Assembly (NCBI RefSeq): GCF_016587415.1
Contig: NZ_BNJI01000001.1
Coordinates: 2,395,501 to 2,459,500 of the forward strand
Length of the DNA: 64,000 nucleotides
Reading direction: 5' to 3'
Source of the DNA: Ktedonobacter sp. SOSP1-85
GTDB lineage: Bacteria > Chloroflexota > Ktedonobacteria > Ktedonobacterales > Ktedonobacteraceae
Shown: positions 51,566-61,426 of the stretch, piece by piece
How positions within the stretch are numbered: the stretch's first letter is position 1
Layout of the letters: every line of letters starts with the position of its first letter
Made by a program: the position numbers and the translations under genes
The notes under the pieces: model-generated
The model's input: the letters and a program-made list of their open reading frames with translations, nothing else
Databases searched by the model: none
What the model was told of the DNA's origin: nothing

Positions 51566-52939
51566 ATGAGTATTGATGTTGAATTGACCGATCTTGCTTA
51601 CGGAGGCGACGCCGTAGGCCGCTATGAAGGGCGCGTCCTCTTCGTTCCTGGAGGTATTCCAGGCGAAAGGGTGCGCGTCGAGATTGTTGAGGAACGCAGG
51701 GGACATGCCCGAGCGCAGCTGCTTGAAATCATCCGCCCTGCGCCCGAGCGCGTCGAACCAGCCTATCCACTCATGACCGACTGCGGCTGCCAATGGCAGC
51801 ATATTGCATACCCGGCTCAACTCACCTGGAAGGCCCATATTGTACGCCAGCTCCTGGTGCGTATTGGGAAACAGCCTGATGCCCTGGTCCATCCCACCAT
51901 CGGAATGCCACCCACGCTCCCTCCCTGGCACTATCGCAATATAGCTCTCTTCACCATTGGACCACGCGGTGAGATCGGGCAGAAATTTACGGATAGCCAC
52001 GAAGTTCAAGATCTGCCAACCTGCCCTCTGCTGCACCCGGCACTCGACCATATCTATCAACTGGTACGCGCGAAAATTATTGATTATTTTGGCGATACAC
52101 GCGGCGAGATGATCCAGGGATTTACTATCCGTGGCGCCATCGGCAAGGCGAGCAGCGGGAATCCAGGCCTCATTAACACCATCAAGGCCGTGCCTACACT
52201 GCTCACAGTGCATGCTCGCCCAGGCTCGATGATTGAGGATCCCCAGCAGCTCGCGCAAGAGCTTATGGCCATCTCGCCCGCCATGGTTGGCGTGATCATT
52301 GAGCGCGTGGGTGGACGCTATGGCCGTGTGTTTGTGGGCCAGGAATATCTTAATGATGTAGTATTAGGCCGGCACTTCCGTGTCTCAGCGGACTCCTTCT
52401 TCCAGGTAAACCTGACGCAGACCGCGGTTCTCGTTGAGCGCGCCCTGGCCATGCTCGAACCACAGCGTAGCGAGGTCGTCCTCGATGGCTATAGCGGTGT
52501 TGGACTCTTCTCCACCTTCCTGGCCACACGTGCCGCACGGGTGCTGGCGGTGGAATCCCAACCCAGCGCGGTTATGGACGCCCGCGCCAGTTCTACGCTC
52601 AATAACCAGAACAATATTACCTCGTTAGAGGGAACGCTTGAGCGTGTGCTCAATCAGCTCCATTATCGCCGTGAGCGTATCGACCTGGCCCTGGTCGATC
52701 CACCACGCACCGGCTGTCATCCCAAGGCCTTGCAGGCCCTCCAGACGATGGCCCCACGCGCCATCTGCTACGTCTCCTGCGATCCCAGCACGCTGGCACG
52801 CGATATCGCGACACTCTGCACGGGTGGACGCTATCGCCTGGTCTCGGCCCAGCCTGTTGATATGTTCCCCCAGACGTATCATATCGAGTGCGTGGCACTT
52901 CTAGCCCGCATAGATCCCCTCAACACTCGCAGAGCGTAG
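51566..52939 (+). CDS. 23S rRNA (uracil-5-)-methyltransferase, RlmD/TrmA family
   Basis: The protein methylates C5 of a uridine in RNA with SAM. From ATG 51566 it is 457 aa (MSIDVELTDLAYGGDAVGRY). A TRAM domain occupies residues 1-58 (LTDLAYGGDAVGRYEGRVLF). An iron-sulfur-type Cys set includes MTDCGCQWQH (about 72-76) and LPTCPL; the usual four-cysteine spacing is only partly visible. The SAM domain has VVLDGYSGVGLFSTFLATRA (about 310-329), LALVDPPRTGC and the nucleophile in CYVSCDPSTLARDIATLC (near 404). The member (RlmD, RlmC or TrmA) cannot be fixed. Confidence 0.9.
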   Translation: MSIDVELTDLAYGGDAVGRYEGRVLFVPGGIPGERVRVEIVEERRGHARAQLLEIIRPAPERVEPAYPLMTDCGCQWQHIAYPAQLTWKAHIVRQLLVRIGKQPDALVHPTIGMPPTLPPWHYRNIALFTIGPRGEIGQKFTDSHEVQDLPTCPLLHPALDHIYQLVRAKIIDYFGDTRGEMIQGFTIRGAIGKASSGNPGLINTIKAVPTLLTVHARPGSMIEDPQQLAQELMAISPAMVGVIIERVGGRYGRVFVGQEYLNDVVLGRHFRVSADSFFQVNLTQTAVLVERALAMLEPQRSEVVLDGYSGVGLFSTFLATRAARVLAVESQPSAVMDARASSTLNNQNNITSLEGTLERVLNQLHYRRERIDLALVDPPRTGCHPKALQALQTMAPRAICYVSCDPSTLARDIATLCTGGRYRLVSAQPVDMFPQTYHIECVALLARIDPLNTRRA

Positions 52940-52943
52940 ATTA

Positions 52944-52990
52944 AAAGAAAGAGCTAGCCCCGGTCTTGAACCGGGGCTAGCTCTTTCTTT
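52944..52990. terminator. Perfect hairpin between convergent methyltransferase and bPH2-PASTA genes
   Basis: Two 21-nt perfect arms (AAAGAAAGAGCTAGCCCCGG T) flank a CTTGA loop. The plus-strand arm ends TCTTTCTTT, and the reverse complement is the same, so both transcripts get a short U-rich tail. It starts 5 bp after one stop and ends 5 bp before the other. Confidence 0.85.
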
Positions 52991-52994
52991 ATGG

Positions 52995-54623
52995 CTAATA
53001 GGACTGGACCTGGTTGGCAAGAGGAGTACGCAGACTCGTGCTCAAGACAACCTCGATACAACTGCCGGCCTCCATGATGGTTCCTGGCGGCGGACTCTGA
53101 TGCAAGACATAGCCAGGCGGCATCGCGCTGGTAGGCTCAGCCTCACCCCAGACCGAGACCTCCAGCCCATACTCATGGGCATATTCCATCGCGGTCAGCA
53201 GGTCTTTATGCCGCAAGTCAGGCGCACCACGACTCCTGGTCGTATCCTCAATTGTTTTGAGGATGGTGCCGAACCAACGCTCCATATTCTTCTTGTCTTC
53301 ATTCTCCTTTTTGGCCTTATCCACCTTCTCTTTGTGTCCACGAATAGCTGAGATCTCGTCCTGCAACACAAAGGGATGATCGACCGACTCCAGGATGATG
53401 TTTGGGTTATTGCCCGGCGTCTCAATGTAGACATTTCCAATATCCAGGAAGCGCTCAAGGAGATTGGGCACCATGACCTTGACATCGCGAATGCTTTTGT
53501 ATTCGGTCTCGATACGCTGCTCGAAGAAGAAGACGAAGTAGCGATTGATATCAATAATACGCTTATTGGTCAGGATATAGACATCATCGACATAATTCAT
53601 GTAGATGAGGCCCATCGCGACCAGCAAGCCCAGAACCACCAGGCCCATAAAGAAGAGCCAGTAGCCCAGAAATGGCCCCGTCACCAGGTTAAACGAGGGC
53701 ATCAGCAAGGTCAGCGGCAGCACAACCAGGAGCGCGGCCGCGGGAATGGTCTCATTGCGCCAGAGCACATAGCGCGAACGCTGCACATACTTGACGGTAT
53801 ACTCACCAGAGGTATAACGCACATCCGTCGGGATGCGCAGAACACCACCAAAGGTGCGCCTGGGGCCCTGGAAGCGTCCCTCCTCACCTCGCAGCGGCGG
53901 CAGGTCGGCATCCGCGTTCTGTAGCTCGGGGACCGGCTTCCCTTTGGCCAGTTCTTTGAGCACATTGGCCAGGGCCGGATCTTCCACCTGCGGAATCGGG
54001 GGCTCAGGTTTCTTCTTGGCCTTGATCTCGTCCGTGATCCCCTGGATGGCGTCACGCACCTTCTTGGGGTTGGGAACCTCCTTCATGACCAGGTCGCCAC
54101 CCGCCAGATAGACATGAACCGTGCCAAAGCCGAGGAAAAGGCCCAGCATCGAGTTGACGCCTGTACCTACCTGCTCTACCTTTTCAAGCGGCGTCTGCTG
54201 GCGTGTAGGCTGCAAGAGACCACGCGCATTGATAATGCGCTTGTTGGTAATGATATAGGTCTCATACCACCAGGTGACCAGGTGGCGATAGGCAAACCAG
54301 CCTCCCACTCCCAGCAGGCAGAGGAAGAGCAGGCCATTGATCGTCCACCAGAGAGTGGTATCCCCTGGAAGGACCGTCGAGGCCCAGAGCAGGAGCACCA
54401 GCAAGAAGGCCAGGCCAATGACTGGCGCGCCCGGCTGGATCAGAAACCACCAGTGACGGCGCACAACCAAACGGACCTCTTCATCGGGCTGCTGCCCAGA
54501 AAAGGTCCATTTGTTTTTTCGGCCTTTGCGCCGAAATTGTTGCAAGTTAAAACGCTGGCGTCCAGAAGCCCAGGGATCCTGCTTTGTGGCGCTAGCGGCC
54601 TTCTCCCTGATTTTTTCAGCCAT
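52995..54623 (-). CDS. Membrane protein with two bacterial PH (bPH2) domains and a C-terminal PASTA domain
   Basis: The 542-aa protein starts [20 protein letters not shown]. Two bPH2 modules, each with paired helices and a beta strand unit, are seen: helices at about 62-112 then [20 protein letters not shown] and [12 protein letters not shown]; and helices at about 295-345 then [20 protein letters not shown] and [10 protein letters not shown]. The YI-TNKRII repeats show internal duplication. Residues about 475-535 ([40 protein letters not shown]) match PASTA, normally on cell-wall-sensing kinases or PBPs. The combination is unusual. The function is unknown. Confidence 0.75.
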   Translation of the reverse strand: MAEKIREKAASATKQDPWASGRQRFNLQQFRRKGRKNKWTFSGQQPDEEVRLVVRRHWWFLIQPGAPVIGLAFLLVLLLWASTVLPGDTTLWWTINGLLFLCLLGVGGWFAYRHLVTWWYETYIITNKRIINARGLLQPTRQQTPLEKVEQVGTGVNSMLGLFLGFGTVHVYLAGGDLVMKEVPNPKKVRDAIQGITDEIKAKKKPEPPIPQVEDPALANVLKELAKGKPVPELQNADADLPPLRGEEGRFQGPRRTFGGVLRIPTDVRYTSGEYTVKYVQRSRYVLWRNETIPAAALLVVLPLTLLMPSFNLVTGPFLGYWLFFMGLVVLGLLVAMGLIYMNYVDDVYILTNKRIIDINRYFVFFFEQRIETEYKSIRDVKVMVPNLLERFLDIGNVYIETPGNNPNIILESVDHPFVLQDEISAIRGHKEKVDKAKKENEDKKNMERWFGTILKTIEDTTRSRGAPDLRHKDLLTAMEYAHEYGLEVSVWGEAEPTSAMPPGYVLHQSPPPGTIMEAGSCIEVVLSTSLRTPLANQVQSY

Positions 54624-54674
54624 TCTTCACCTCATTGCATCCATCTCCGAGCAACGTGCCACAAACGCGAATTA

Positions 54675-54761
54675 CTTCTGATCCGAAAACCCAGAGCGCG
54701 CTTGTCCCCAAATGGGGGAAGCGCTAGTCACGTGAGTGACATTGGGTTTCGGAATAAGATC
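54675..54761 (-). repeat. Dispersed repeat family A, copy 4 (inverted)
   Basis: On the minus strand it reads GATCTTATTCCGAAACCCAA, then TGTCACTCACGTGACTAGCG, CCCCATTTGGGGACAAGCGC and GGGTTTTCGGATCAGAAG. It is closest to the copy at 25467. It lies just upstream of the bPH2-PASTA gene start. Confidence 0.85.
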
Positions 54762-54819
54762 TTAAAAGGCGGCCGCTGAAGCGGAGCCTATAGTATGGGT
54801 ACGACAGCGTAAACGCCTG

Positions 54820-55395
54820 CTATTTTTTGGCTCCCCCACCTGCCTTCTTGGTTCGCGAAGCGATCAAGGCCACAATGACCGCGACTATGGCGATAAGGAA
54901 GAGAATAGGCACAAAATTGCCAGGATCAGGCGTCTGGACGGCAACCGTGAGAAACGATTGCCCATTGGCGCTTTTAGGGATCAGACTGCTGAGGAAGGCC
55001 ATAATAAAGGCTCCCGAGACAATCCCCGGAATAACGCCAATAAAGCGCTCCGCTGGCGCGCCTGGCCTTGGGAATGCCTTATTCCCAATGAAGTAGCCAA
55101 GTCCCACGACCGCGGCAAACAATATAATAGCCCCCCAGGGGCCTAAGAGAAAGTTCGTCGTCGGAGTCGTAGGGGTTCCTGTGGTGTTTCCCGTTACGAG
55201 AAATCCAAAGACGGATGGAAGGCGATTCAGAAAATCACTAAACGATTTTCCGCTATCGGGGCGCACCAGGAAAATGGCCAGGAGCACAAACACAAGCGAG
55301 ACCAGTTCCCTCTTCCAGCCGCGTTGAAACCCGATGACGATAAATGCCAGAATTGCTACATAGAAGCATTGCGTTTCTGAAAATGGCAAAGACAT
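54820..55395 (-). CDS. CvpA-like membrane protein
   Basis: From ATG 55395 (MSLPFSETQCFYVAILAFIV) the product is 191 aa; AGGGGAG is about 15 nt upstream, whereas a GTG at 55407 lies too close to it. Four hydrophobic helices occur at about 10-30, 32-50, 80-100 and 160-180. IVIGFQRGWKRELVSLVFVL near the start resembles CvpA (colicin V production) proteins. The loop GNTTGTPTTPTTNF is Thr-rich. The C-terminus is basic. Assignment is by pattern only. Confidence 0.6.
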   Translation of the reverse strand: MSLPFSETQCFYVAILAFIVIGFQRGWKRELVSLVFVLLAIFLVRPDSGKSFSDFLNRLPSVFGFLVTGNTTGTPTTPTTNFLLGPWGAIILFAAVVGLGYFIGNKAFPRPGAPAERFIGVIPGIVSGAFIMAFLSSLIPKSANGQSFLTVAVQTPDPGNFVPILFLIAIVAVIVALIASRTKKAGGGAKK

Positions 55396-55407
55396 AATGT
55401 TCGTCAC

Positions 55408-55783
55408 TCCCCTATGGCATCAGTGTTAATGGACGCAACACTACTCGCCCTCTTTGTGACTACAGGTGATATGACTCTCCCGCAATTTCCGTTCTTGCAT
55501 TAAATCATACCACACGATATCTCTAAAACATAGGGCATAATATACCAAATTTGTTTCCAAAAGCCTACACGAATCCAACTTAATAACGTACCATTACCTA
55601 AGGGCAAAAACTCGTTACTATGCCCCAAATGTGCTATACTATAAACGTAGGCAGGATCAAATTTTCTAAATCCCCTCCTAAACCTGTAAGAGCTGCAACT
55701 GATACACAGTCGTTATACACCAGCACTTCATTCCGATATCGCCATCTGGCTATGTCTTGATTTTTTCTGGGTGAGGATGTTTT
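55408..55783. other. Intergenic region upstream of gyrA, with candidate promoter
   Basis: About 375 bp. TATACT at 55635-55640 preceded by TGC (extended -10) is a likely plus-strand promoter -10; no good -35 is seen. The resulting leader is about 140 nt. AT-rich otherwise; no gene seen. Confidence 0.4.
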
Positions 55784-58342
55784 ATGCAACTAGGCAATAT
55801 CAAAACAGTCAACATCGTCGAGCAGATGACGGGAGCCTATCTCGACTACTCGATGAGTGTCATTGTAAGCCGCGCGCTCCCCGATGTACGCGATGGTTTA
55901 AAACCCGTGCATCGGCGCATTCTCTATGCCATGGAGCAGATGGGGCTACAATCCAACAAAACGTATCGCAAATGCGCTGGTACCGTGGGTGAGGTGCTCA
56001 AAAGCTACCACCCTCATGGCGATGCCTCTGTCTATGAAGCTCTGGTGCGTATGGCTCAGCCCTGGTCGATGCGCTATCCTCTCGTCCTGGGTCAGGGCAA
56101 CTTTGGCTCGCAAGACGACGATCCACCCGCCGCCATGCGCTATACCGAAGCTAAAATGGCAGCCATCGCCGATGAGCTTCTGCGCGATATCGATAAGGAT
56201 ACCGTCGATTTCGTCCCAAACTACGATAACCAGGCCAAGGAGCCGGTGGTGTTTCCAGCTCGCCTGCCCAACCTGCTGCTCAATGGTACAACGGGCATCG
56301 CGGTAGGTATGGCCACCAATATTCCGCCTCATAACCTCCACGAGATCTGTGATGGCATTATCCACCTGATTGAGAATCCAGAAGCCACGACCGAAGACCT
56401 GGCGCGTATCGTACGCGGCCCCGACTTCCCAACTGGTGGTCTCATTCAGGGACGCGAAGGCATCCGCAATACCTATGCCAACGGTCGAGGTCGCATCGTG
56501 ATCCGTGCGCGCACCCATATCGAAGAGAACGAGCGCGGACGCGCCAGCATTATCACCACCGAGCTTCCCTACCAGGTCAATAAGGCCGACCTGGTCAAGA
56601 AGATCGCTGAGCTGGCTCGCGATAAAAGAATTGAGGGTATCTCTGAGGTGCGCGACGAGTCGGACCGCCAGGGGATGCGCATGGTTGTCGAACTCAAGCG
56701 CGACGCCAATCCACGCAGCATTCTCAACTCCCTCTTTAAATATACGGCCATGCAGAGCTCTTTTAACACAAACATGCTGGCCCTGGTCGACTCGCAGCCG
56801 CAAACCCTGACGCTAAAGAAGTTTTTACAGCACTACATTACCCATCGCGAGCAGGTCATCACCAGGCGCACCCAGTTTGAGCTACGCAAGGCCGAGTCAC
56901 GCAAGCACATCTTAGAGGGCTTGAAGATAGCCATGGATAACCTGGACGAGGTTATCAATATTATTCGCGGCTCACGGCGCGAGACGGCTGGCCTGGCCGA
57001 AGAATTGCAACAAACCTTCGGCTTCTCAAACGAGCAGGCACGCGCGGTGCTAGATATGCGCCTCGCCAGCCTGGCCGCCTTACAGCGCCAGAAGGTTGAG
57101 GAAGAGCTCAGGGATGTCTTACAGCATATCGACTACTACCACAAGCTTCTGAGCGATATCAACGAGATCCGCGGCATCATCATGGCGGACCTCAAGGAAC
57201 TTAAAGAGAAGTTTGGCGATGCTCGCCGCACAGAGATCGAGGAGAGCGAGGTCCGCGACTTCAAGGACGAGGACCTGATTCCTAACGAAGAGGTCGTGGT
57301 AACCCTGACCGAGAAGGGCTATATCAAGCGCCTACCTTCTGGAACCTATCGCGCGCAGCGTCGCGGTGGACGAGGCGTCACTGGCATGGCGACACGCGAG
57401 GACGATACGGTTCGCCACCTGCTCGTTCCACATACGCATGATAGCCTGCTCTTCTTCACGGATCGTGGGCGCGTCTTCCAGTTACGCGTCTATGAGCTAC
57501 CCGATACCAGTCGCACGGCTCGTGGCGAGCATCTGATCAATTTGATCTCGATTGAACAGCGTGAGCGCGTCACTGCTATTGTCTACGTCCCCAAGGGACA
57601 CACCCACGACTTCCTGGTCGTCGCCACCAAGAAAGGCGAGATCAAGAAGACCGCGATGAGTGATTTCGAGGTCGTCCGCCGCTCAGGTCTGATTGCCATG
57701 AACCTGGAGGATGACGATGAACTGATCGGCGCCAAGCTCGTTGGCCCCGAGGCAGACGTCTTGCTGATCACTTCGCATGGCCACGCCATTCGCTTTGGCG
57801 TTGACCAGCTCCGCTCTGCCTCGCGCACCAGTGGCGGCGTACGCGGCATCCGCCTGGCAGACGACGATACCGTTGTCTCCCTAAATCCGGTCATTCCTGG
57901 AGGCGAGTTGCTGGTCGTCACCGAACACGGCTATGGCAAGCGCACCCCCATCGATGAGTATCCCGCCTACAATCGTGGTGGTAGCGGCGTGCTAACCTCC
58001 AAGGTCACTGAGAAGACCGGCAAGGTTGCCTCGGCTCGCATGGTCACTGAAGAGGATAACGACCTGATGCTCATCTCGGCCAGCGGCGTGGTTATCCGTA
58101 CCGATGTGAGCCTGGTCCGCCAGGCAGGCCGCGCCACTCAGGGCGTCACTCTGATGAACCTCGCCGAAGATGATAAGGTCGTCGCCGTCGCTGTCGCTAA
58201 CGGCAAGAAGACCGATGACGAGGAAAAGGCCGAGGCTGAAGTGGTCGAGGGTGAGGCGACAGCCATAACTGAGGATGAAGAGGTAGCCCCCGACGCAATT
58301 GAGGAGGACGAGGAGACCTCAGACGAGGGCGAGAACGCCTAA
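55784..58342 (+). CDS. gyrA: DNA gyrase subunit A
   Basis: GyrA cuts and rejoins DNA so that gyrase can introduce negative supercoils. The 852-aa protein starts [20 protein letters not shown]. Signatures are [40 protein letters not shown], the catalytic Tyr in AMRYTEAKM (near residue 120) and [20 protein letters not shown]. The GyrA box [14 protein letters not shown] (near 525) marks gyrase rather than topoisomerase IV. C-terminal beta-pinwheel blades follow. The end is strongly acidic ([20 protein letters not shown], then [11 protein letters not shown]), as in several other gyrases. No gyrB is adjacent. Confidence 0.97.
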   Translation: MQLGNIKTVNIVEQMTGAYLDYSMSVIVSRALPDVRDGLKPVHRRILYAMEQMGLQSNKTYRKCAGTVGEVLKSYHPHGDASVYEALVRMAQPWSMRYPLVLGQGNFGSQDDDPPAAMRYTEAKMAAIADELLRDIDKDTVDFVPNYDNQAKEPVVFPARLPNLLLNGTTGIAVGMATNIPPHNLHEICDGIIHLIENPEATTEDLARIVRGPDFPTGGLIQGREGIRNTYANGRGRIVIRARTHIEENERGRASIITTELPYQVNKADLVKKIAELARDKRIEGISEVRDESDRQGMRMVVELKRDANPRSILNSLFKYTAMQSSFNTNMLALVDSQPQTLTLKKFLQHYITHREQVITRRTQFELRKAESRKHILEGLKIAMDNLDEVINIIRGSRRETAGLAEELQQTFGFSNEQARAVLDMRLASLAALQRQKVEEELRDVLQHIDYYHKLLSDINEIRGIIMADLKELKEKFGDARRTEIEESEVRDFKDEDLIPNEEVVVTLTEKGYIKRLPSGTYRAQRRGGRGVTGMATREDDTVRHLLVPHTHDSLLFFTDRGRVFQLRVYELPDTSRTARGEHLINLISIEQRERVTAIVYVPKGHTHDFLVVATKKGEIKKTAMSDFEVVRRSGLIAMNLEDDDELIGAKLVGPEADVLLITSHGHAIRFGVDQLRSASRTSGGVRGIRLADDDTVVSLNPVIPGGELLVVTEHGYGKRTPIDEYPAYNRGGSGVLTSKVTEKTGKVASARMVTEEDNDLMLISASGVVIRTDVSLVRQAGRATQGVTLMNLAEDDKVVAVAVANGKKTDDEEKAEAEVVEGEATAITEDEEVAPDAIEEDEETSDEGENA

Positions 58343-58355
58343 GCCTAAAAGTAAA

Positions 58356-58429
58356 AAGCTGAAAGAAGACAGAGAGCCGGCCGGGTCGCTCGTGAGCGAC
58401 CCGGCCGGCTCTCTGTCTTCTTTCAGCTT
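58356..58429. terminator. Giant perfect hairpin between convergent gyrA and a hypothetical gene
   Basis: Two perfect 36-nt arms, left arm AAGCTGAAAGAAGACAGAGA then GCCGGCCGGGTCGCTC, flank a GT centre. It is the longest of the set. It starts 13 bp after the gyrA stop and ends 9 bp before the opposing stop. Confidence 0.88.
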
Positions 58430-58437
58430 ACATATGT

Positions 58438-58821
58438 TTATGGGTTCATACGCAGCGCTTTGAGGTGCGTGCTCCGGCGCAATTTCTGCCCCTGGCGGAT
58501 CTTCTGGGCGGAGGATCGATCTTTCTGCGCCTCCTGGGCGATCAAGGGGAAAGAGCGGTGAAACTCCTCGGAAAACTTCCTGGCCTGCTCCTCCGAGAGG
58601 TCGGCCCGCATCTCATATGAGCGTGCCAAAATCTCGCGTTTGACCTCGTCTTCGGCATCGAATGCAAGCAAAAAAGCCAGGGTAAAATCGGGCTTGCCCT
58701 GCTCGGCATACATATCGGCACATGTCAGCGCATCCGCGCCCTGCGCAAGTTGCTGCTGCGCCTGCTCGCGAAAGACATCTTTCAACAGGCTCGCATATTG
58801 TTCGGCAAATGAAACAGACAT
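58438..58821 (-). CDS. Hypothetical protein, 127 aa
   Basis: ATG 58821 (MSVSFAEQYASLLKDVFREQ) follows AGGAGCC. The sequence is mostly helical and charged, with SLLKDVFREQAQQQLAQGAD, LTCADMYAEQGKPDFTLAFL and DEDEVKREILARSYEMRADL-type stretches. The C-terminus is basic (KIRQGQKLRRSTHLKALRMN). No motif or family was recognised. A GTG one codon upstream is an alternative start. It shares the giant hairpin with gyrA and is not co-directional with it. Confidence 0.65.
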   Translation of the reverse strand: MSVSFAEQYASLLKDVFREQAQQQLAQGADALTCADMYAEQGKPDFTLAFLLAFDAEDEVKREILARSYEMRADLSEEQARKFSEEFHRSFPLIAQEAQKDRSSAQKIRQGQKLRRSTHLKALRMNP

Positions 58822-58915
58822 CACTGGCTCCTGGACTATGAGGGATAAAACCTTCTTCCTCGTATCCTACCACACAGGAACAAGCCTGGATAAGGTGTAT
58901 GGGAGAGCGGGAAAA

Positions 58916-58933
58916 GGCCATGCAAGCATGGCC
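58916..58933. repeat. Short palindrome family, GGCCATGC-AA-GCATGGCC
   Basis: It is followed by CCTAC, the same arrangement as at 22728 and as the core of hairpins 20052 and 35644. It lies immediately after the GT2 stop, whose TAG overlaps the motif TAGGGGCCATGC on the minus strand. Confidence 0.55.
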
Positions 58934-58934
58934 C

Positions 58935-59696
58935 CTACAGCCTGGCCAGTTGCTCTTCCTGGCGCCATTTGCGGGCATAGGTAAAGAGTTCACGGAAGGC
59001 CCGCACAATTACACTCGGTTTGGCACCGGTAGCCTTGCCTCCGCGCCGTGGGAGGTGGTGTACACCCACCTGGGTATAGGTATAGCCTGCGCGCTTAAGC
59101 TTATAGAGGATCTCGGTGTTGATCATTGCCCCGCGCGTCTCCAGGCGCTGCTCACGAAAGAAACGTACCCGGTATAGCTTGAAGGCACAATCGACATCCC
59201 GCACCTCCAGCTTGAAGACGAATGAGACCAGCATCTTCCAACCCCAGGCATTCAGTTTGCGCATCCAGGTATCCTGGCGATCCAGGCGATAGCCCAGGAC
59301 AGCATCATACTCCTCGATCAAAGGGAAGAAGCGAGCCAGGTCATGAATATCAAACTGGCCATCGGAATCCATAAAGAAGACCAGGTCTCTGCTTGCTGCC
59401 TCAAAACCGCTGACCAGGGCCGCTCCATACCCCTGGTTGACCTCGTGGTTTATAATCCGTAGCCGAGGCTCCTGGGCGGCCATAGCTTCCAGGAGCGCGC
59501 GCGTCCGATCCACGCTCCCATCATTGACAACGATCACCTCAAAATCTTCTACCCACTCTGTAACGGCGTCGAGTACCTGCCTCACCGTCTCTGCAATCGC
59601 GACCTCTTCATTGTGCGCAGGCATAACCACCGAGAGGCTATAGTTTGTTCTGACCTTCACGCCTACCTTGCCAGTGGCCAGGCTCTCCTGTATCAC
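58935..59696 (-). CDS. GT2 glycosyltransferase (dolichol-phosphate-mannose-synthase-like)
   Basis: The 253-aa protein begins at GTG 59696 (MIQESLATGKVGVKVRTNYS) with AAAGGA upstream. The GT-A fold shows LSVVMPAHNEEVAIAETVRQ, VIVVNDGSVDRTRALLEA, VNQGYGAALVSGFEAASRDL and the metal site FFMDSDGQFDIHDL (near residue 110). DVDCAFKLYRVRFF is typical of DPM1-like enzymes, which put a sugar from a nucleotide donor on polyprenyl phosphate. It lies 65 bp after the GT39 gene, which would use that donor. No C-terminal membrane helices are present. Confidence 0.9.
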   Translation of the reverse strand: MIQESLATGKVGVKVRTNYSLSVVMPAHNEEVAIAETVRQVLDAVTEWVEDFEVIVVNDGSVDRTRALLEAMAAQEPRLRIINHEVNQGYGAALVSGFEAASRDLVFFMDSDGQFDIHDLARFFPLIEEYDAVLGYRLDRQDTWMRKLNAWGWKMLVSFVFKLEVRDVDCAFKLYRVRFFREQRLETRGAMINTEILYKLKRAGYTYTQVGVHHLPRRGGKATGAKPSVIVRAFRELFTYARKWRQEEQLARL

Positions 59697-59761
59697 CAGC
59701 CAATCCTTTCACTTCAATAGTATTATCTTATCATGCCGACGGCCATGGGCCGTCACAACTC

Positions 59762-61426
59762 CTACCGAACTGTATAGAGATAGACCTGTACTGTACGCTT
59801 CTGAAAGGACGACTCAAGGTGGTAGTGACTCTGTAACCAGTTCAAAGCTATGCTAGTTTTGTTGGCGGCGGCAGCATCTGGTAGGCGTCCCACAATAAAG
59901 ATAAGGCGCTGATGTCTGGAGGCGAAGGTCTGCAAGGCCATTGGGTCCACAGCTTCATCGGGTCCCGCGGTGCGCGCTGGCCCCATATTCTCCCAGGAGA
60001 ACTCACCAGGCGCTCCCGCCTCAAAATGGGCAGGCCCGGGATACGCGTGAAGGTAGTACTCCACAGCCACCTGGCACCCTTGCTGGACACTATTATCATA
60101 GCAGATCATGCCATCACCGTCTTGAAAATGCTCCTGCACCCAGGCGGTTGCGCTATTCCAATCCTCTACCTGTGCGCTGCGATAATAGAAGGGCACGACC
60201 ATAACCGCCAGAGCCAATAGCACCAGCACCAGGCCAAAGCGTGGAAGGCGCCAGCGTATGTTTCCGATCACGTAAGCCAGCACAAGAGTCAGAGCAGGCA
60301 CTACAACAATCAGGTAACGTGCCGAGAAGAGACGGATCGAACCCTGCGAAATGAGATAAGTACTCACAATCGGCACCAGCAACCAGCACAGGAGCAGCCA
60401 ACCCCATAATGTCTGGTAATAGACATGAGACTCTACCTCTTCCACACGCTGCCCGCGCCCAGCAACGAGACGACTCCAGAACACCAGGCCTACCGCAATC
60501 GCCAGCATCGCTAACATAGCCAGTAGATAATACTTGCTGTTGCCACTGACAGAATGCCAAAAGTAGAGAAGGTCGCTCAGCCGTGCCTGCGGCAACCAGC
60601 CGGTCTTATCAGCAGTCCGGCTCAACAAGAGCATGGGCAGGCTCAAGAGAAGTACCAGGGAAAAACATCCCAGGAAGACCTGAATGTGAGAACGCAGGTG
60701 TTTACGCGCTTCACCTGTAGCAAAAAGTCCGGGAAAGAGCCATACCACCGCCAGCGCTAGCACCTGAGTGCCCAGAATGACCACGCTGAACAGGTGTGTA
60801 TAGATGGCCAGGACGCTCGTGCTAACGTAGATAAGCCAATACCACTTCGTCGCTCGTGGTCGCGCCAGGACGCTGAGCAAGGCATACCAGGAGAGACAGA
60901 GCAGTAAGACCTGCAAGCTATAGGCACGTGCCTGTTGTGCATACACCAGTTGCCAATCATTCAACAGGTATAGAGCCGCCGCAACAATACCTGCGCTATT
61001 GCTACGCACCCGACGTCCCAACAGAAAGACTACAACTGTGCCCAGGGCGGCAAAGATCGCGGAAGGAAGGCGCACCACCGCTTCTGTCTGAAGAAACCCC
61101 GCCGCGTTGGCTACAGATAACCATCCATGCAAGAAGAGATGATAAAGCCCCATATTTGGCTCCTGGGTCGATACCAGGCGCCACAGGAGAGGCAATGGCT
61201 GGCCCGCCAACTCAACCGAGAAGGCCTCATCAAACCAGACGCTGGGCGTACCGATACGATAGAGGTTAAATGTTAAGGCAACGATAAACAATAAGCAACC
61301 GGATAGCCAGGTTGAAGGCAGGCTATAAGCCGAACGCCTGGCCTCTCGCAGAGAGATGGCGCCGGAGGAATCATCGGAGTCGAGACCATCCCGTACGACA
61401 AATGGAGATTTAAATTTTTGCGACAC
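59762..61426 (-). CDS. Membrane glycosyltransferase, GT39/ArnT-like
   Basis: The 554-aa GT-C protein begins at GTG 61426 (MSQKFKSPFVVRDGLDSDDS). The first loop carries GTPSVWFDEAFSVELA, with the acidic motif expected of lipid-linked-sugar transferases; EPNMGLYHLFLHGWL, RLPSAIFAALGTVVVFLLGR and VYAQQARAYSLQVLLL are typical of the superfamily. About 10-12 helices are followed by an outer domain of about 120 residues at the C-terminus. It lies upstream of a DPM1-like GT2 on the same strand, consistent with a shared pathway. Confidence 0.85.
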   Translation of the reverse strand: MSQKFKSPFVVRDGLDSDDSSGAISLREARRSAYSLPSTWLSGCLLFIVALTFNLYRIGTPSVWFDEAFSVELAGQPLPLLWRLVSTQEPNMGLYHLFLHGWLSVANAAGFLQTEAVVRLPSAIFAALGTVVVFLLGRRVRSNSAGIVAAALYLLNDWQLVYAQQARAYSLQVLLLCLSWYALLSVLARPRATKWYWLIYVSTSVLAIYTHLFSVVILGTQVLALAVVWLFPGLFATGEARKHLRSHIQVFLGCFSLVLLLSLPMLLLSRTADKTGWLPQARLSDLLYFWHSVSGNSKYYLLAMLAMLAIAVGLVFWSRLVAGRGQRVEEVESHVYYQTLWGWLLLCWLLVPIVSTYLISQGSIRLFSARYLIVVVPALTLVLAYVIGNIRWRLPRFGLVLVLLALAVMVVPFYYRSAQVEDWNSATAWVQEHFQDGDGMICYDNSVQQGCQVAVEYYLHAYPGPAHFEAGAPGEFSWENMGPARTAGPDEAVDPMALQTFASRHQRLIFIVGRLPDAAAANKTSIALNWLQSHYHLESSFQKRTVQVYLYTVR

